Assembly (NCBI GenBank): GCA_900320055.1
Contig: ONQS01000009.1
Location: forward strand, 1-64,000
Direction: 5' to 3'
DNA from: an uncultured Prevotellaceae bacterium
Lineage (GTDB): Bacteria > Bacteroidota > Bacteroidia > Bacteroidales > Muribaculaceae
DNA length: 64,000 nt
In this document: positions 7,951 through 15,970 of the stretch, in pieces
How the letters are laid out: every line of letters begins with the position of its first letter
Position numbering within the stretch: position 1 is the stretch's first letter
Notes under the pieces: generated by a model
The model's database searches: none
Seen by the model: the letters and a program-made list of their open reading frames with translations, nothing else
What the model was told of the DNA's origin: nothing
Translations under genes and position numbers: made by a program

Positions 7951-9657
7951 CTAATCTCTATTCAGAAACGGTTGCAGGAACTCGTCGAGGGTGCTCACGT
8001 GCAGTTTGTGTGCGATTTGAATCTTCTTGTTCGAGACGGTTCTCAGATTTCGGTATCGCATACAGATCATAATTACCGTGCGCGAAAATCCATGGCACTG
8101 CAGAGCAATCAGGTTGATCTCATCATCGCGCAAGGTGCCGCCTGCAGCCTCTTGAGCCTTGATGAGCACGTTGTCATACATATCGTTGGCCATCGACTGC
8201 ATGTTGTCCCAATAGGAGGCTCCCACCTCGTCGGGGCCGCGCATCGTCATCAACTTGTTGAAGCGCTTGGCAAAGGTCGTCTCGTTGCACTCATAGGACC
8301 ACTGCAGCAGTTGGTGCACGACTTGTATCTGGTTGTCAACGATAGCCTTGAGTTCGTCGGACTGCTTCTTGGTGTCTTCGCGCTCGTCGAGCATCTTCTG
8401 CATCTGCTCCAGGCTCGAGATGGACTGGTCCAGGTCGGCTTTTTGCAGTTCATACTCAGCCTGCTGGATTTTCAAGCGGTTGCGGTAACGCCACACCAGA
8501 AACGCCAGAGCGCCGGCAGCCAGGGCCAGCAATGCCAGTGCGAGCAGTGTGCCCTTGAGGCGTGAACTCAGCAACGCCTTCTCGAGATCAGCCTTCTGGT
8601 TGTCGTATCTCTTTTCTACCTCCATCAGGCGGTCATTCATGCTGCTCATCGTCACCGAGTCGGCCAGGTGGTGCGTTAGGTTCAAGTAGTGAAATGCACT
8701 GTCCGACTGGTGATTATGTCGGGCCATATCGGCCAGCAGTCGGTAGCGCATGATGCTGTCGGCGGCAGTAGCCGTGGCTGGCGCGTGCTGCAGGTAGTAG
8801 CGGGCCGAATCGATGCGTCCCAGGTGCAGGAATGCCGATGCTGCGGTAAGATGGATTCTCGGATGGATTTTCAGGTTTCCACTCCAGGCTATTGCCTCGA
8901 CAGCGTCATCCTTGGCCCCCTGGTAGTCACCACGGGCTGCGCGATACTCAGCGCGGCTGAATAGGTTGGCCACAACCGCCTGAGGCTCGATTTCACGCTT
9001 GGCCAGGTCGATGGCGGCGTTAATGTAGTACATGGCACTGTCCTGCTTCTCCTTACTGATGCGGTACAGGCCGCCCAATTCGCTCAGGCAGATGATCTGG
9101 TGATGCTTGTCATCGATTTGGCGGAACAATTCTAATGCTTCGCGATACTTCTCGGCTCCCACGGTCTTGGCTCCCACCACTTGGCTCTGGTACAATTCGC
9201 CCATCATCATCTTGGCCATCGCGCGGTTCTTGAGGTCTTCGCCTGCAGCGGCGTCTTCTGCCCTGCGCAGGCATGAGATGGCCTTGTCGAGGTCTCCTCC
9301 CTGCCCATAAGCGCCGCCTAGATACAGTAGGGCGCGGGCATATTTCTCACGGTCGCCGCTGTTCTTGTAATGTTTCACGGCTTGCTCCATCGAATTGGCG
9401 TCTCCAGCGGCCGTCCTGCTCTCTACGTCGGCCTGGCCCGAGAGCAGGTTATGGTAGGCCAAATCTTCTTGGTTCAGGTATTCTCTGTTGATGCGCAATA
9501 GCATCTCCCTGGCCTGGAGGACACGGTTCTGGTACAGTAGCGAGTCGATGGCAATCAACTCGGCATTACTTGACCCCTTGTTTTGGGCACATCCACATGC
9601 CATGGCAAGAATCAGTATCGCTGCACCTATTTTATAATAGATAGCGTTGTTAAGCAT
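7951..9657 (-). CDS. TPR lipoprotein/membrane regulator with C-terminal HTH
   Basis: The 568-residue protein starts with a lipoprotein-like signal (LILAMAC, candidate lipid Cys at 21), followed by tetratricopeptide-type helical repeats to about residue 350. A single membrane helix follows near 365-390 (LLALALLALAAGALAFLVW), then a coiled coil and a C-terminal region resembling a degenerate LuxR-type helix-turn-helix (GFSRTVIMICMR, then VSNKKIQIAHKLHV). This TPR-TM-coil-HTH layout is common in Bacteroidetes and suggests an extracytoplasmic sensor coupled to a cytoplasmic DNA-binding domain. A lipidated N-terminus plus a later membrane helix would tether both ends; the Cys may instead just lie inside a signal anchor. 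Ligand and targets are unknown. Confidence 0.8.
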   Translation of the reverse strand: MLNNAIYYKIGAAILILAMACGCAQNKGSSNAELIAIDSLLYQNRVLQAREMLLRINREYLNQEDLAYHNLLSGQADVESRTAAGDANSMEQAVKHYKNSGDREKYARALLYLGGAYGQGGDLDKAISCLRRAEDAAAGEDLKNRAMAKMMMGELYQSQVVGAKTVGAEKYREALELFRQIDDKHHQIICLSELGGLYRISKEKQDSAMYYINAAIDLAKREIEPQAVVANLFSRAEYRAARGDYQGAKDDAVEAIAWSGNLKIHPRIHLTAASAFLHLGRIDSARYYLQHAPATATAADSIMRYRLLADMARHNHQSDSAFHYLNLTHHLADSVTMSSMNDRLMEVEKRYDNQKADLEKALLSSRLKGTLLALALLALAAGALAFLVWRYRNRLKIQQAEYELQKADLDQSISSLEQMQKMLDEREDTKKQSDELKAIVDNQIQVVHQLLQWSYECNETTFAKRFNKLMTMRGPDEVGASYWDNMQSMANDMYDNVLIKAQEAAGGTLRDDEINLIALQCHGFSRTVIMICMRYRNLRTVSNKKIQIAHKLHVSTLDEFLQPFLNRD

Positions 9658-9689
9658 AGGGCGAATTGTTATTTTTTCGTTTAGTTCTG

Positions 9690-9720
9690 CAAAAATACTC
9701 GTTTTTTCTTATATTGGAAA
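9690..9720 (-). promoter_or_regulatory. probable promoter for the TPR regulator
   Basis: On the minus strand TTTC (9720-9717), 19 nt, then TATTTTTG (9697-9690) is one base off the consensus -33 box with a consensus -7 box, about 33 bp upstream of the start codon. Confidence 0.6.
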
Positions 9721-9823
9721 TGCCTCCAGACGGCAAATTACCCTCAAATGAACTTTTTGTTTCGCAAACTCATAATAATCAATTATTTATATTTAATGAA
9801 ATGACCTGCGAATGTTGGCCAAT

Positions 9824-9857
9824 TTTGCCATTTTTTCAATAATCGGTTGTAACTTTG
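9824..9857 (+). promoter_or_regulatory. probable promoter for the serpin-TonB gene
   Basis: TAACTTTG (9850-9857) is a consensus -7 box; TTTG lies at 9824-9827, a 22-nt spacing that is slightly long. The start codon is 49 bp downstream. Confidence 0.5.
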
Positions 9858-9906
9858 CAACCGAGAGTTAACCCGTTTTTATCAACCTGAAAAAACTGTG
9901 ACTGAT

Positions 9907-11559
9907 ATGAAACGAAACTGGATACTTGGCACATTGGCTGTCGTGGTGCTGATGACCGCACTGCTGGCTATGGCTAGAGGTGACCGCCATCCTAATAACA
10001 ATAATGTGGAAGAGCAACCGGTAGAAGAGGTAATCACATCGACCGAGCCCCAAGATGAGTTGCTTGATAACAACAACGATTTTGCCTGCAATCTGTTCCG
10101 CGCAATCAACAGAAATCGCAAACTGAGCGATGGCAGCATCGTCGTGTCACCCATCAGCGTGAGTTATGTGCTGGGAATGCTCAACGAGGGCGCTAGCGGC
10201 AAGACGCGTCAGCAGATTACCAACGTGCTTGGACTGAGTGCTTCGACACAGCAGATTAACGAGTACTTTAAGACGATGATTCACAAGGTATCACGGGTTG
10301 ACTCCAACGTCACGTTACAGCTAGCCAACTGCATCGACGTGAACTCGGCAATGGGCATCAGCCTCCTTCCTCAATACAAGGCCGACATGCAGCAGTACTA
10401 TGATGCCCAAATCGATGCATTGGATTTCACTAAAAGAAGCAGCCTCGACATCATCAACAACTGGTGCAACAAACACACCGGTGGCATGATACCCACTGCC
10501 GTTGACCGACTTGAGCCCGACGCAGTATTGTATCTGTTAAACGCCATCTGCTTCAAGGCCAATTGGACCGAGAAGTTCGACCCCGATGACACCCGAATCA
10601 TGAACTTCACGACGGAGAACGGCACTGTCTTCAAGAACAATATGATGCATCGCCAGACGTGTACCCTCTATGGCAAAAACAAGATATGCCAGATGCTGTA
10701 CCTGCCCTACGGCAATAAAGATTTCGGCATGTATGTCCTGTTGCCCGTCAAGGGGAAAACCACTGCTGACATCATTCAAGGGCTCTCGGCCCGGGAACTC
10801 GAGCAGCAGTTGAACGGGATGAAAGATGAAAATGTGGATATCCTGATGCCACGGTTCTACACAAGCAGCGAGACCACGCTTAATCATGTACTCTCAGCCA
10901 TGGGTATGCCGCTGGTATTCACTTCACGGGCCGAGTTGCCCAATATGGCCCAGGGCAAAAAAGACCTCTATGTGTCTTTGATTGATCAGAAAACGGTAAT
11001 TGAAGTCAACGAGAAGGGCACCGAGGGCTCCGCCCGCACCCTCCTGAGAGCGCTTAAAGACGGTGATGAGCCCCTTAAAATCGAGAACTTCCATGCCACA
11101 CATTCTTTTGTGTATCTCATCATCGAGAAACGCTCAGGCACCATTTTCTTCATGGGCACCTACTGTGGTGAAGACTGCGTCCAACCAGCGAAATCGGATG
11201 GAATCGTAGTAGTGCCGCATACGATAAAGGAGGAAATAAAGGTCTACCGTAGCGCTGAGCAGATGCCCCAATTTCCCGGCGGTGAGGCTGCGCTGATGAA
11301 GTACATTCAGACCCACATCCAATACCCGCCTACTGCAGCCAAGAACCATGTCCAGGGACGGGTCATTGTGCAGTTTATTGTGTGGAAGGACGGCAGTGTA
11401 GATGAGGTAAAGGTCGTTCGCTCGGTGGATAAAGACCTTGACAAGGAGGCCATTCGCGTCTGCAAGACGCTACCAAAGTTCACTCCCGGTCGTCAGAATG
11501 GAAAAATCGTGCCTGTATGGTACACGCTCCCTGTGACATTCCAGTTGCCAGAAAAGTGA
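9907..11559 (+). CDS. serpin fused to a TonB C-terminal domain
   Basis: With ATG 9907 as start (a GTG lies 9 bp upstream) the protein has 550 residues. A hydrophobic N-terminal signal or anchor (ILGTLAVVVLMTALLAMA) precedes a full serpin domain at about residues 45-420, with SIVVSPISVSYVLGML, the breach/hinge segment EVNEKGTEGSARTLL and the terminal FFMG strand. A linker leads to a TonB_C-type domain (MPQFPGGEAALMKYI to VTFQLPEK, about 440-550). Serpins trap serine or cysteine proteases; TonB_C domains bind outer-membrane or periplasmic partners. The fusion suggests an envelope-held protease inhibitor, which is inference. Two hinge residues (Arg at predicted P9, Gly at P12) are unusual for inhibitory serpins, so activity is uncertain. 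Confidence 0.88.
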   Translation: MKRNWILGTLAVVVLMTALLAMARGDRHPNNNNVEEQPVEEVITSTEPQDELLDNNNDFACNLFRAINRNRKLSDGSIVVSPISVSYVLGMLNEGASGKTRQQITNVLGLSASTQQINEYFKTMIHKVSRVDSNVTLQLANCIDVNSAMGISLLPQYKADMQQYYDAQIDALDFTKRSSLDIINNWCNKHTGGMIPTAVDRLEPDAVLYLLNAICFKANWTEKFDPDDTRIMNFTTENGTVFKNNMMHRQTCTLYGKNKICQMLYLPYGNKDFGMYVLLPVKGKTTADIIQGLSARELEQQLNGMKDENVDILMPRFYTSSETTLNHVLSAMGMPLVFTSRAELPNMAQGKKDLYVSLIDQKTVIEVNEKGTEGSARTLLRALKDGDEPLKIENFHATHSFVYLIIEKRSGTIFFMGTYCGEDCVQPAKSDGIVVVPHTIKEEIKVYRSAEQMPQFPGGEAALMKYIQTHIQYPPTAAKNHVQGRVIVQFIVWKDGSVDEVKVVRSVDKDLDKEAIRVCKTLPKFTPGRQNGKIVPVWYTLPVTFQLPEK

Positions 11560-11566
11560 GAAAATA

Positions 11567-11598
11567 TTTCATCGATTAGTAAAAAAACACGATATTTG
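11567..11598 (+). promoter_or_regulatory. possible promoter before the first Cys-module gene
   Basis: TTTC (11567-11570), 20 nt, then GATATTTG (11591-11598) is one base from the TAnnTTTG -7 box. It could give the three downstream genes a transcript independent of the serpin gene. Confidence 0.4.
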
Positions 11599-11615
11599 CG
11601 TCTCTATCAATTGTA

Positions 11616-12869
11616 ATGATGAATAAACACGGTAAACATATCTGCAATGCACTCAAGCAAGTCCGCATTGACATTGCGCGTGCCAATGGCATCAACTATG
11701 CCCCTCGGGAGTGTCACCACGAGGGCGATTGCGCGGGAACCTGCCCGGCATGTGAGAGCGAGATGCGCTATCTGGAGCGGGAAATCGCCCGCCGACGCGC
11801 CCATGGTAAAGCCGCCCTCGTTGCTGGCGTGAGCATGGGGCTGTCCAGCCTGTCGGCCATGGCTTCACCCGCCTCGCTGAGCGTGCCGGTGATGTCTGGT
11901 GATCATCCTGCAAGCCAGTCGTCTGATACGACCAAGGTTTATCAAGTAGTTGGACGAATCAGTGAATCGGTGCCTCAATTTCCAGGAGGTGATGCCGCTT
12001 TGATGAGATACTTGGGTGCTAACATCAAGTACCCGCCCGAACTTGCTGATTCGTGTTTTCAAGGTCGTGTAGTGGTGAACTTTCTCATTGATAAGGCAGG
12101 CCAGGTTGCCGAGGTTAAGGTTGCCCCTCCAGCGCATGAATTGATCGAACGCGAATTGGTCCGCGTCTGCGAGTCGCTGCCGAGGTTCGAACCTGCCCGC
12201 AGAGATGGCGAGCCCATCGATTTCTGGTACACTTTGCCCATCTCATTCAAGGAATCAGTATCAGTTAAGGAAGCGACTCAGGCAGATGCTTTGACTCGAA
12301 TTAGCGGTACCGTGCTTGACGAGAACCATGAACCACTCATCGGTGCTACCGTGGCGCTGCTGAATGATACCACGAAAGGTGTTGCTACCGACATCGACGG
12401 TCATTTCAAGTTGGATGTCCCGAATGGCTCCAAGGTCAAGGTGGCCTATTTAGGATATGAAGACGTTGTTGTCACGGCCTCGGATGGCATGACAATCACA
12501 CTCAAGCCCAGTGGTAACATGTTACTAGGCGAAGTTTGTGTTGTTGTGAAATCTGTTGTGAAATCTCGCGCTAAAAATGCACAATACCCTGGCGGTGACA
12601 AGGCATTGCAGAAGTTCATCAAGAAGAATTTTGTTTTCCCAACTGACTTTTCTGGTCAGGAGTACGTCATGATTGAGGTGGATGTTGATGAAAAAGGAAA
12701 CGTGTCCAATCCACGAGTGTTGAATAATGAGTTAGGTACAGCCTTCGAGAAAGAGGCGTTGAGGGTTGCTGACCTTGTTCAGAAGATCAAGCCTGCACGA
12801 GACGCCAAAGGTAAGAAAACCGCCTCAACTTTCAGCATCGTGTTCGATTCTGCCGATTGGACTGAGTGA
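11616..12869 (+). CDS. Cys/His-module protein with TonB_C, CarboxypepD_reg-like and second TonB_C domains
   Basis: The 417-residue protein has five parts. The first is a 62-residue charged N-terminal module with a Cys/His cluster (ECHHEGDC, then AGTCPACESE). The second is a hydrophobic segment near residues 67-90. The third is a TonB_C-type domain (VPQFPGGDAALMRYL to LPISFK, about 117-212). The fourth is a CarboxypepD_reg-like beta sandwich (ISGTVLDENHEPLIGATV, about 230-312). The fifth is a second, more diverged TonB_C domain (AQYPGGDKALQKFI, about 325-412). The CarboxypepD_reg type of domain is usual at the N-terminus of SusC-like TonB-dependent transporters. The N-terminal module is nearly identical to that of the next gene. 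Function is unknown. The starts ATG 11616 and 11619 are equally possible. Confidence 0.85.
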   Translation: MMNKHGKHICNALKQVRIDIARANGINYAPRECHHEGDCAGTCPACESEMRYLEREIARRRAHGKAALVAGVSMGLSSLSAMASPASLSVPVMSGDHPASQSSDTTKVYQVVGRISESVPQFPGGDAALMRYLGANIKYPPELADSCFQGRVVVNFLIDKAGQVAEVKVAPPAHELIERELVRVCESLPRFEPARRDGEPIDFWYTLPISFKESVSVKEATQADALTRISGTVLDENHEPLIGATVALLNDTTKGVATDIDGHFKLDVPNGSKVKVAYLGYEDVVVTASDGMTITLKPSGNMLLGEVCVVVKSVVKSRAKNAQYPGGDKALQKFIKKNFVFPTDFSGQEYVMIEVDVDEKGNVSNPRVLNNELGTAFEKEALRVADLVQKIKPARDAKGKKTASTFSIVFDSADWTE

Positions 12870-12889
12870 TGATCAATAATAATGTAGCG

Positions 12890-13306
12890 ATGAAACACGG
12901 TAAACACATCTGCAATGCGCTCAAGACCATCCGTCTTGACATTGCGCGCGCCAATGGCATTGAGTATGCTCCTCGGGAGTGTCACCACGAGGGCGATTGT
13001 GCGGGCACTTGCCCCGCCTGTGAGAGCGAGATGCGCTACTTGGAGCGGGAGGTTGCCCGCCGCCGTGCCCATGGCAAAGCCGCCCTCGTCGTGGGCGTGA
13101 GCCTGGGACTGATGAGTTTTAGCGCCACATCGTGTAACCAGTTCAATAAAGCGGATAATGATGTCGTCCAGGGCGAGGTCGAACTTGTGGAGGATTCCTG
13201 CGATATCGTTGACTCTATTGACGACGAGAGGATTCAATCTGGCGAAATGGTTGATTCGACCGAGTGCCAACCGATTATGAATAAGGAGCCCGCAGATAAA
13301 CTGTAA
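12890..13306 (+). CDS. small Cys/His-module protein, paralogue of the preceding gene's N-terminus
   Basis: Starting at ATG 12890 the protein has 138 residues; an earlier ATG at 12869 overlaps the previous stop and would add seven residues that do not align with the paralogue. Residues 1-62 are the Cys/His module, with C8 and the cluster C31-x5-C37-x3-C41-x2-C44 including H32 and H33. A hydrophobic segment (63-81) ends in ATSC with C82, which could be a lipidation site. The rest is acidic and low in complexity. The gene lies between the TonB_C protein and the radical SAM gene with 20-bp and 3-bp gaps, so the three are probably one operon. The cluster could bind a metal or Fe-S centre, or be a modification substrate; neither is shown by sequence. 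Confidence 0.82.
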   Translation: MKHGKHICNALKTIRLDIARANGIEYAPRECHHEGDCAGTCPACESEMRYLEREVARRRAHGKAALVVGVSLGLMSFSATSCNQFNKADNDVVQGEVELVEDSCDIVDSIDDERIQSGEMVDSTECQPIMNKEPADKL

Positions 13307-13309
13307 TTA

Positions 13310-13948
13310 ATGGGTGATGATCATAATAATAGAGTGCCGATTATCGGGGTGGCTCGTCATCGCCTGGCGGTGGACGGACAGGGAGTGACCACGCTGGTCG
13401 CCTTCCACGGTTGCACGCTGCGTTGCCGGTATTGCCTGAATGCCCAGTGCCTGCGCCCTGATGGCTTCTCAAGAACTATCACGCCTGTCGAACTGCTCGA
13501 CGAGGTGATGATCGACAACCTGTATTTTCTGGCCACTGGCGGCGGAATCACCTTTGGCGGCGGTGAGCCAGCCATCCGCAGCGATTTTATCGACGCCTTT
13601 TGCAGCATGGCACCGCCCGAGTGGCACATCACGATGGAAACCGCCCTGAACGTGGATCGCCATCATCTTGAACGTCTCTTGCCGCATGTGCATCAGTACA
13701 TCATCGACATCAAGGATGTGAACCCCGGTGTTTACCGTCGCTATACAGGCTATGACAATCAACGCGTGCTCGATAATCTGCAATGGCTATTGAGCCACGA
13801 TGGCATGGCCGAACGTATTGTCGTACGCGTGCCGCACATCCCCGACTACAATACTGATGCTGACGTGAACCGCTCTCGTGAATACCTCGATGCTTTGGGC
13901 ATCTGCCACATCGACGAGTTTACTTACCGTCGCATGGAGCGCGGGTGA
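13310..13948 (+). CDS. radical SAM protein, glycyl-radical-activase-like, short form
   Basis: The 212-residue protein has the radical SAM signature C35-x3-C39-x2-C42 (GCTLRCRYC) and the GGGEP-type SAM-binding loop (TFGGGEPAI), resembling pyruvate formate-lyase activating enzymes. It lacks the ferredoxin-like insert carrying extra 4Fe-4S clusters that many activases have. No glycyl radical enzyme is encoded nearby. It starts 3 bp after the small Cys/His-module gene, so its substrate may be one of the two neighbouring module proteins. That link is inference from gene order. It is a single-domain cytoplasmic protein without a signal peptide. Confidence 0.87.
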   Translation: MGDDHNNRVPIIGVARHRLAVDGQGVTTLVAFHGCTLRCRYCLNAQCLRPDGFSRTITPVELLDEVMIDNLYFLATGGGITFGGGEPAIRSDFIDAFCSMAPPEWHITMETALNVDRHHLERLLPHVHQYIIDIKDVNPGVYRRYTGYDNQRVLDNLQWLLSHDGMAERIVVRVPHIPDYNTDADVNRSREYLDALGICHIDEFTYRRMERG

Positions 13949-13970
13949 AATCGTGTTTTTTTAAACTTTT

Positions 13971-14001
13971 TTTGTCAATTCGGGTCTTAGTCGTATATTT
14001 G
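13971..14001 (+). promoter_or_regulatory. Bacteroidetes-type promoter for the coiled-coil gene
   Basis: TTTG (13971-13974), 19 nt, then TATATTTG (13994-14001) match the consensus exactly, 41 bp upstream of the start codon. It separates this gene from the upstream radical SAM operon. Confidence 0.8.
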
Positions 14002-14042
14002 CAAGACAAAACCAACGTTAAATTTTAAAAATACGACTGATT

Positions 14043-14639
14043 ATGAAGAAATTATTGTTGATGGCAGCGTTGTTCTGCTTTGCTGCCGCACCTGCCGCAA
14101 TGGCACAGACTTATGAGACTCCGCAACAGGTACAGCAACAGCAGGCCCAACTGGCCAAGGATGCCGAGGTAGCCAAGAAGCAGGCCGAGGCCGCCAAGAA
14201 GCAGAAGGACGCCTACAAGGAGCAGGAGAAGAAGGCCAAGGAAGCCAAGAAGGCTGCCGAGAAGCAGGAGAAAGAAGCCAAGAAGGCCGAGAAGGAAGCC
14301 AAGAAGCAGCAAAAGGCTATCGAACAGCGTCAGAAGGCTAGTGCCAAATATAACAGCGCTCAGCAGCGCTATCAAGAGGCTCAAAACAAGTACAGGAACG
14401 CTCAGGATAAGTTGAGTGCCCTTCCCAATGAGCAGGCCAAGGAGGCTGAGAAGGTACGCGCTAAAATTGCAAAGATGGATGATCCCGTCAAGCAGGCTAC
14501 CGAGCAGAAGAAATTTGACGAAAAGGTCGCTAAAAAGAACCTCAAGGCTCAACAGGAATACGAAAAAGCCTATCGCAACCTCGAGAAAGCCGAGGAGAAT
14601 CTTGAGAAGGCACGCCGCAACATGGAGAAGTACAAATGA
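14043..14639 (+). CDS. secreted Lys/Ala/Glu-rich coiled-coil protein
   Basis: The 198-residue protein has a cleavable signal peptide (MKKLLLMAALFCF to AMA-QT) and then almost entirely heptad-like helix made of Ala, Lys, Glu and Gln. That predicts a long periplasmic coiled coil. I recognise no catalytic motif. Composition alone can mimic TolA- or OmpH-like proteins, so no function is assigned. It has its own strong promoter and a following hairpin, so it is probably a single-gene transcript. Confidence 0.78.
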   Translation: MKKLLLMAALFCFAAAPAAMAQTYETPQQVQQQQAQLAKDAEVAKKQAEAAKKQKDAYKEQEKKAKEAKKAAEKQEKEAKKAEKEAKKQQKAIEQRQKASAKYNSAQQRYQEAQNKYRNAQDKLSALPNEQAKEAEKVRAKIAKMDDPVKQATEQKKFDEKVAKKNLKAQQEYEKAYRNLEKAEENLEKARRNMEKYK

Positions 14640-14676
14640 TGCTTAGGGCATTAGCCTAGGCTTAACGGCTTAGAGA

Positions 14677-14717
14677 CAACAGGGGCTGGTGATGCTATCA
14701 ATCGCCAGCCCCTGTTG
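14677..14717 (+). terminator. hairpin after the coiled-coil gene
   Basis: A perfect 13-bp stem CAACAGGGGCTGG (14677-14689) / CCAGCCCCTGTTG (14705-14717) lies 37 bp after the stop. The T-tract is short, so termination efficiency is uncertain. Confidence 0.65.
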
Positions 14718-14792
14718 TTCGCCGAATAGGAATAACAGCGCGAAAAAGTAACTATTAACTATTCTGTGTCCACTGTAAACTAAAAAAAGCAT

Positions 14793-14800
14793 TATCTTTG
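14793..14800 (+). promoter_or_regulatory. -7 element upstream of tgt
   Basis: TATCTTTG matches the TAnnTTTG consensus 27 bp upstream of the tgt start. No clear TTTG is seen at the expected -33 spacing. Confidence 0.5.
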
Positions 14801-14827
14801 CACGATTTTTTTAGATTAGACGACTGA

Positions 14828-15958
14828 ATGGACTATCAACTCATAGCCACGCCCGAGGGCACCAATGCCCGCGCTGGACTCATCACGACCGACCACGGCC
14901 AGATCGAGACCCCTATCTTCATGCCAGTAGGCACCGTGGGAGCCGTCAAGGCTGTCCACATGACCGAATTGCGCGAGGACATCAAGGCCCAAATCATCCT
15001 GGGCAACACCTATCACCTGTATCTGCGTCCCGGTATGGACATCATCGAGCGTGCTGGTGGCTTGCACAAGTTCAACGGGTGGGACCGTCCCATCTTGACC
15101 GACAGTGGCGGCTTCCAGGTCTTTTCCCTTGCCGAGAACCGCAAGTTGACCGACGAGGGGGTGACCTTCCGCAGCCACATTGACGGCAGCAAGCACTTGT
15201 TCACGCCAGAGAAGGTGGTGGACATCGAGCGCACCATCGGCAGCGACATCATGATGGCCCTGGACGAGTGCCCTCCCGGCACCAGTGACTACAGTTATGC
15301 CCGCAAGTCGTTGACTCTGACCCACAACTGGCTGGCCCGTGGCTGGAAACACTTCAAGAACACCCAGCCCCACTATGGTCATAGCCAGGCCTATTTCCCC
15401 ATCGTGCAGGGTTGCGTCTATAAAGACCTGAGACAGGAATCCAGCAAGTTTGTCGCCGACCTGGGAGCCGATGGCAACGCCATCGGCGGTCTAGCCGTGG
15501 GCGAACCCACCGAGGTGATGTATGAGATGATCGAGGTTGTCAATGACATCCTGCCGCAGGACCGTCCCCGCTACCTGATGGGTGTGGGCACGCCTGCCAA
15601 CATCCTGGAGGCTATCGACCGTGGCGTGGATATGATGGACTGTGTGATGCCTACGCGCAACGGCCGCAACGGCATGCTCTTCACCCGCCATGGCATCATG
15701 AACATGCGCAACAAGAAGTGGGCCGACGATTTCATTCCCCTGCAGGAGGATGGCCCCTCGGTTGTCGATCATATCTATAGCAAGGCATACGTGCGTCATC
15801 TGTTTATCGCACAGGAGATTCTCGCCATGCAGATTGCCAGCATCCACAACCTGGCCTTCTACCTGTGGCTTGTGGGCGAGGCCCGCAAGCACATCATCGA
15901 GGGCGACTTCCCCGCCTGGAAGCGCAAGATGCTCCACGACGTGCAGCAACGCCTGTAA
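14828..15958 (+). CDS. tgt: queuine/preQ1 tRNA-guanine transglycosylase lacking canonical zinc cysteines
   Basis: The 376-residue enzyme exchanges G34 of tRNAs with GUN anticodons for the queuosine precursor preQ1. The catalytic aspartates are present: D92 in LTDSGGFQVFS and D271 in MMDCVMPTRNGRNG. In the E. coli enzyme, C302, C304, C307 and H333 bind structural zinc. Here H340 is kept (ASIHNL), but the aligned positions of the three cysteines are G309, S311 and D314, and no cysteine follows residue 272. The change may be general to this lineage. The LptF/LptG-type permease follows 12 bp downstream, so the two are likely an operon. Confidence 0.95.
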   Translation: MDYQLIATPEGTNARAGLITTDHGQIETPIFMPVGTVGAVKAVHMTELREDIKAQIILGNTYHLYLRPGMDIIERAGGLHKFNGWDRPILTDSGGFQVFSLAENRKLTDEGVTFRSHIDGSKHLFTPEKVVDIERTIGSDIMMALDECPPGTSDYSYARKSLTLTHNWLARGWKHFKNTQPHYGHSQAYFPIVQGCVYKDLRQESSKFVADLGADGNAIGGLAVGEPTEVMYEMIEVVNDILPQDRPRYLMGVGTPANILEAIDRGVDMMDCVMPTRNGRNGMLFTRHGIMNMRNKKWADDFIPLQEDGPSVVDHIYSKAYVRHLFIAQEILAMQIASIHNLAFYLWLVGEARKHIIEGDFPAWKRKMLHDVQQRL

Positions 15959-15970
15959 ATAAGATTACCC

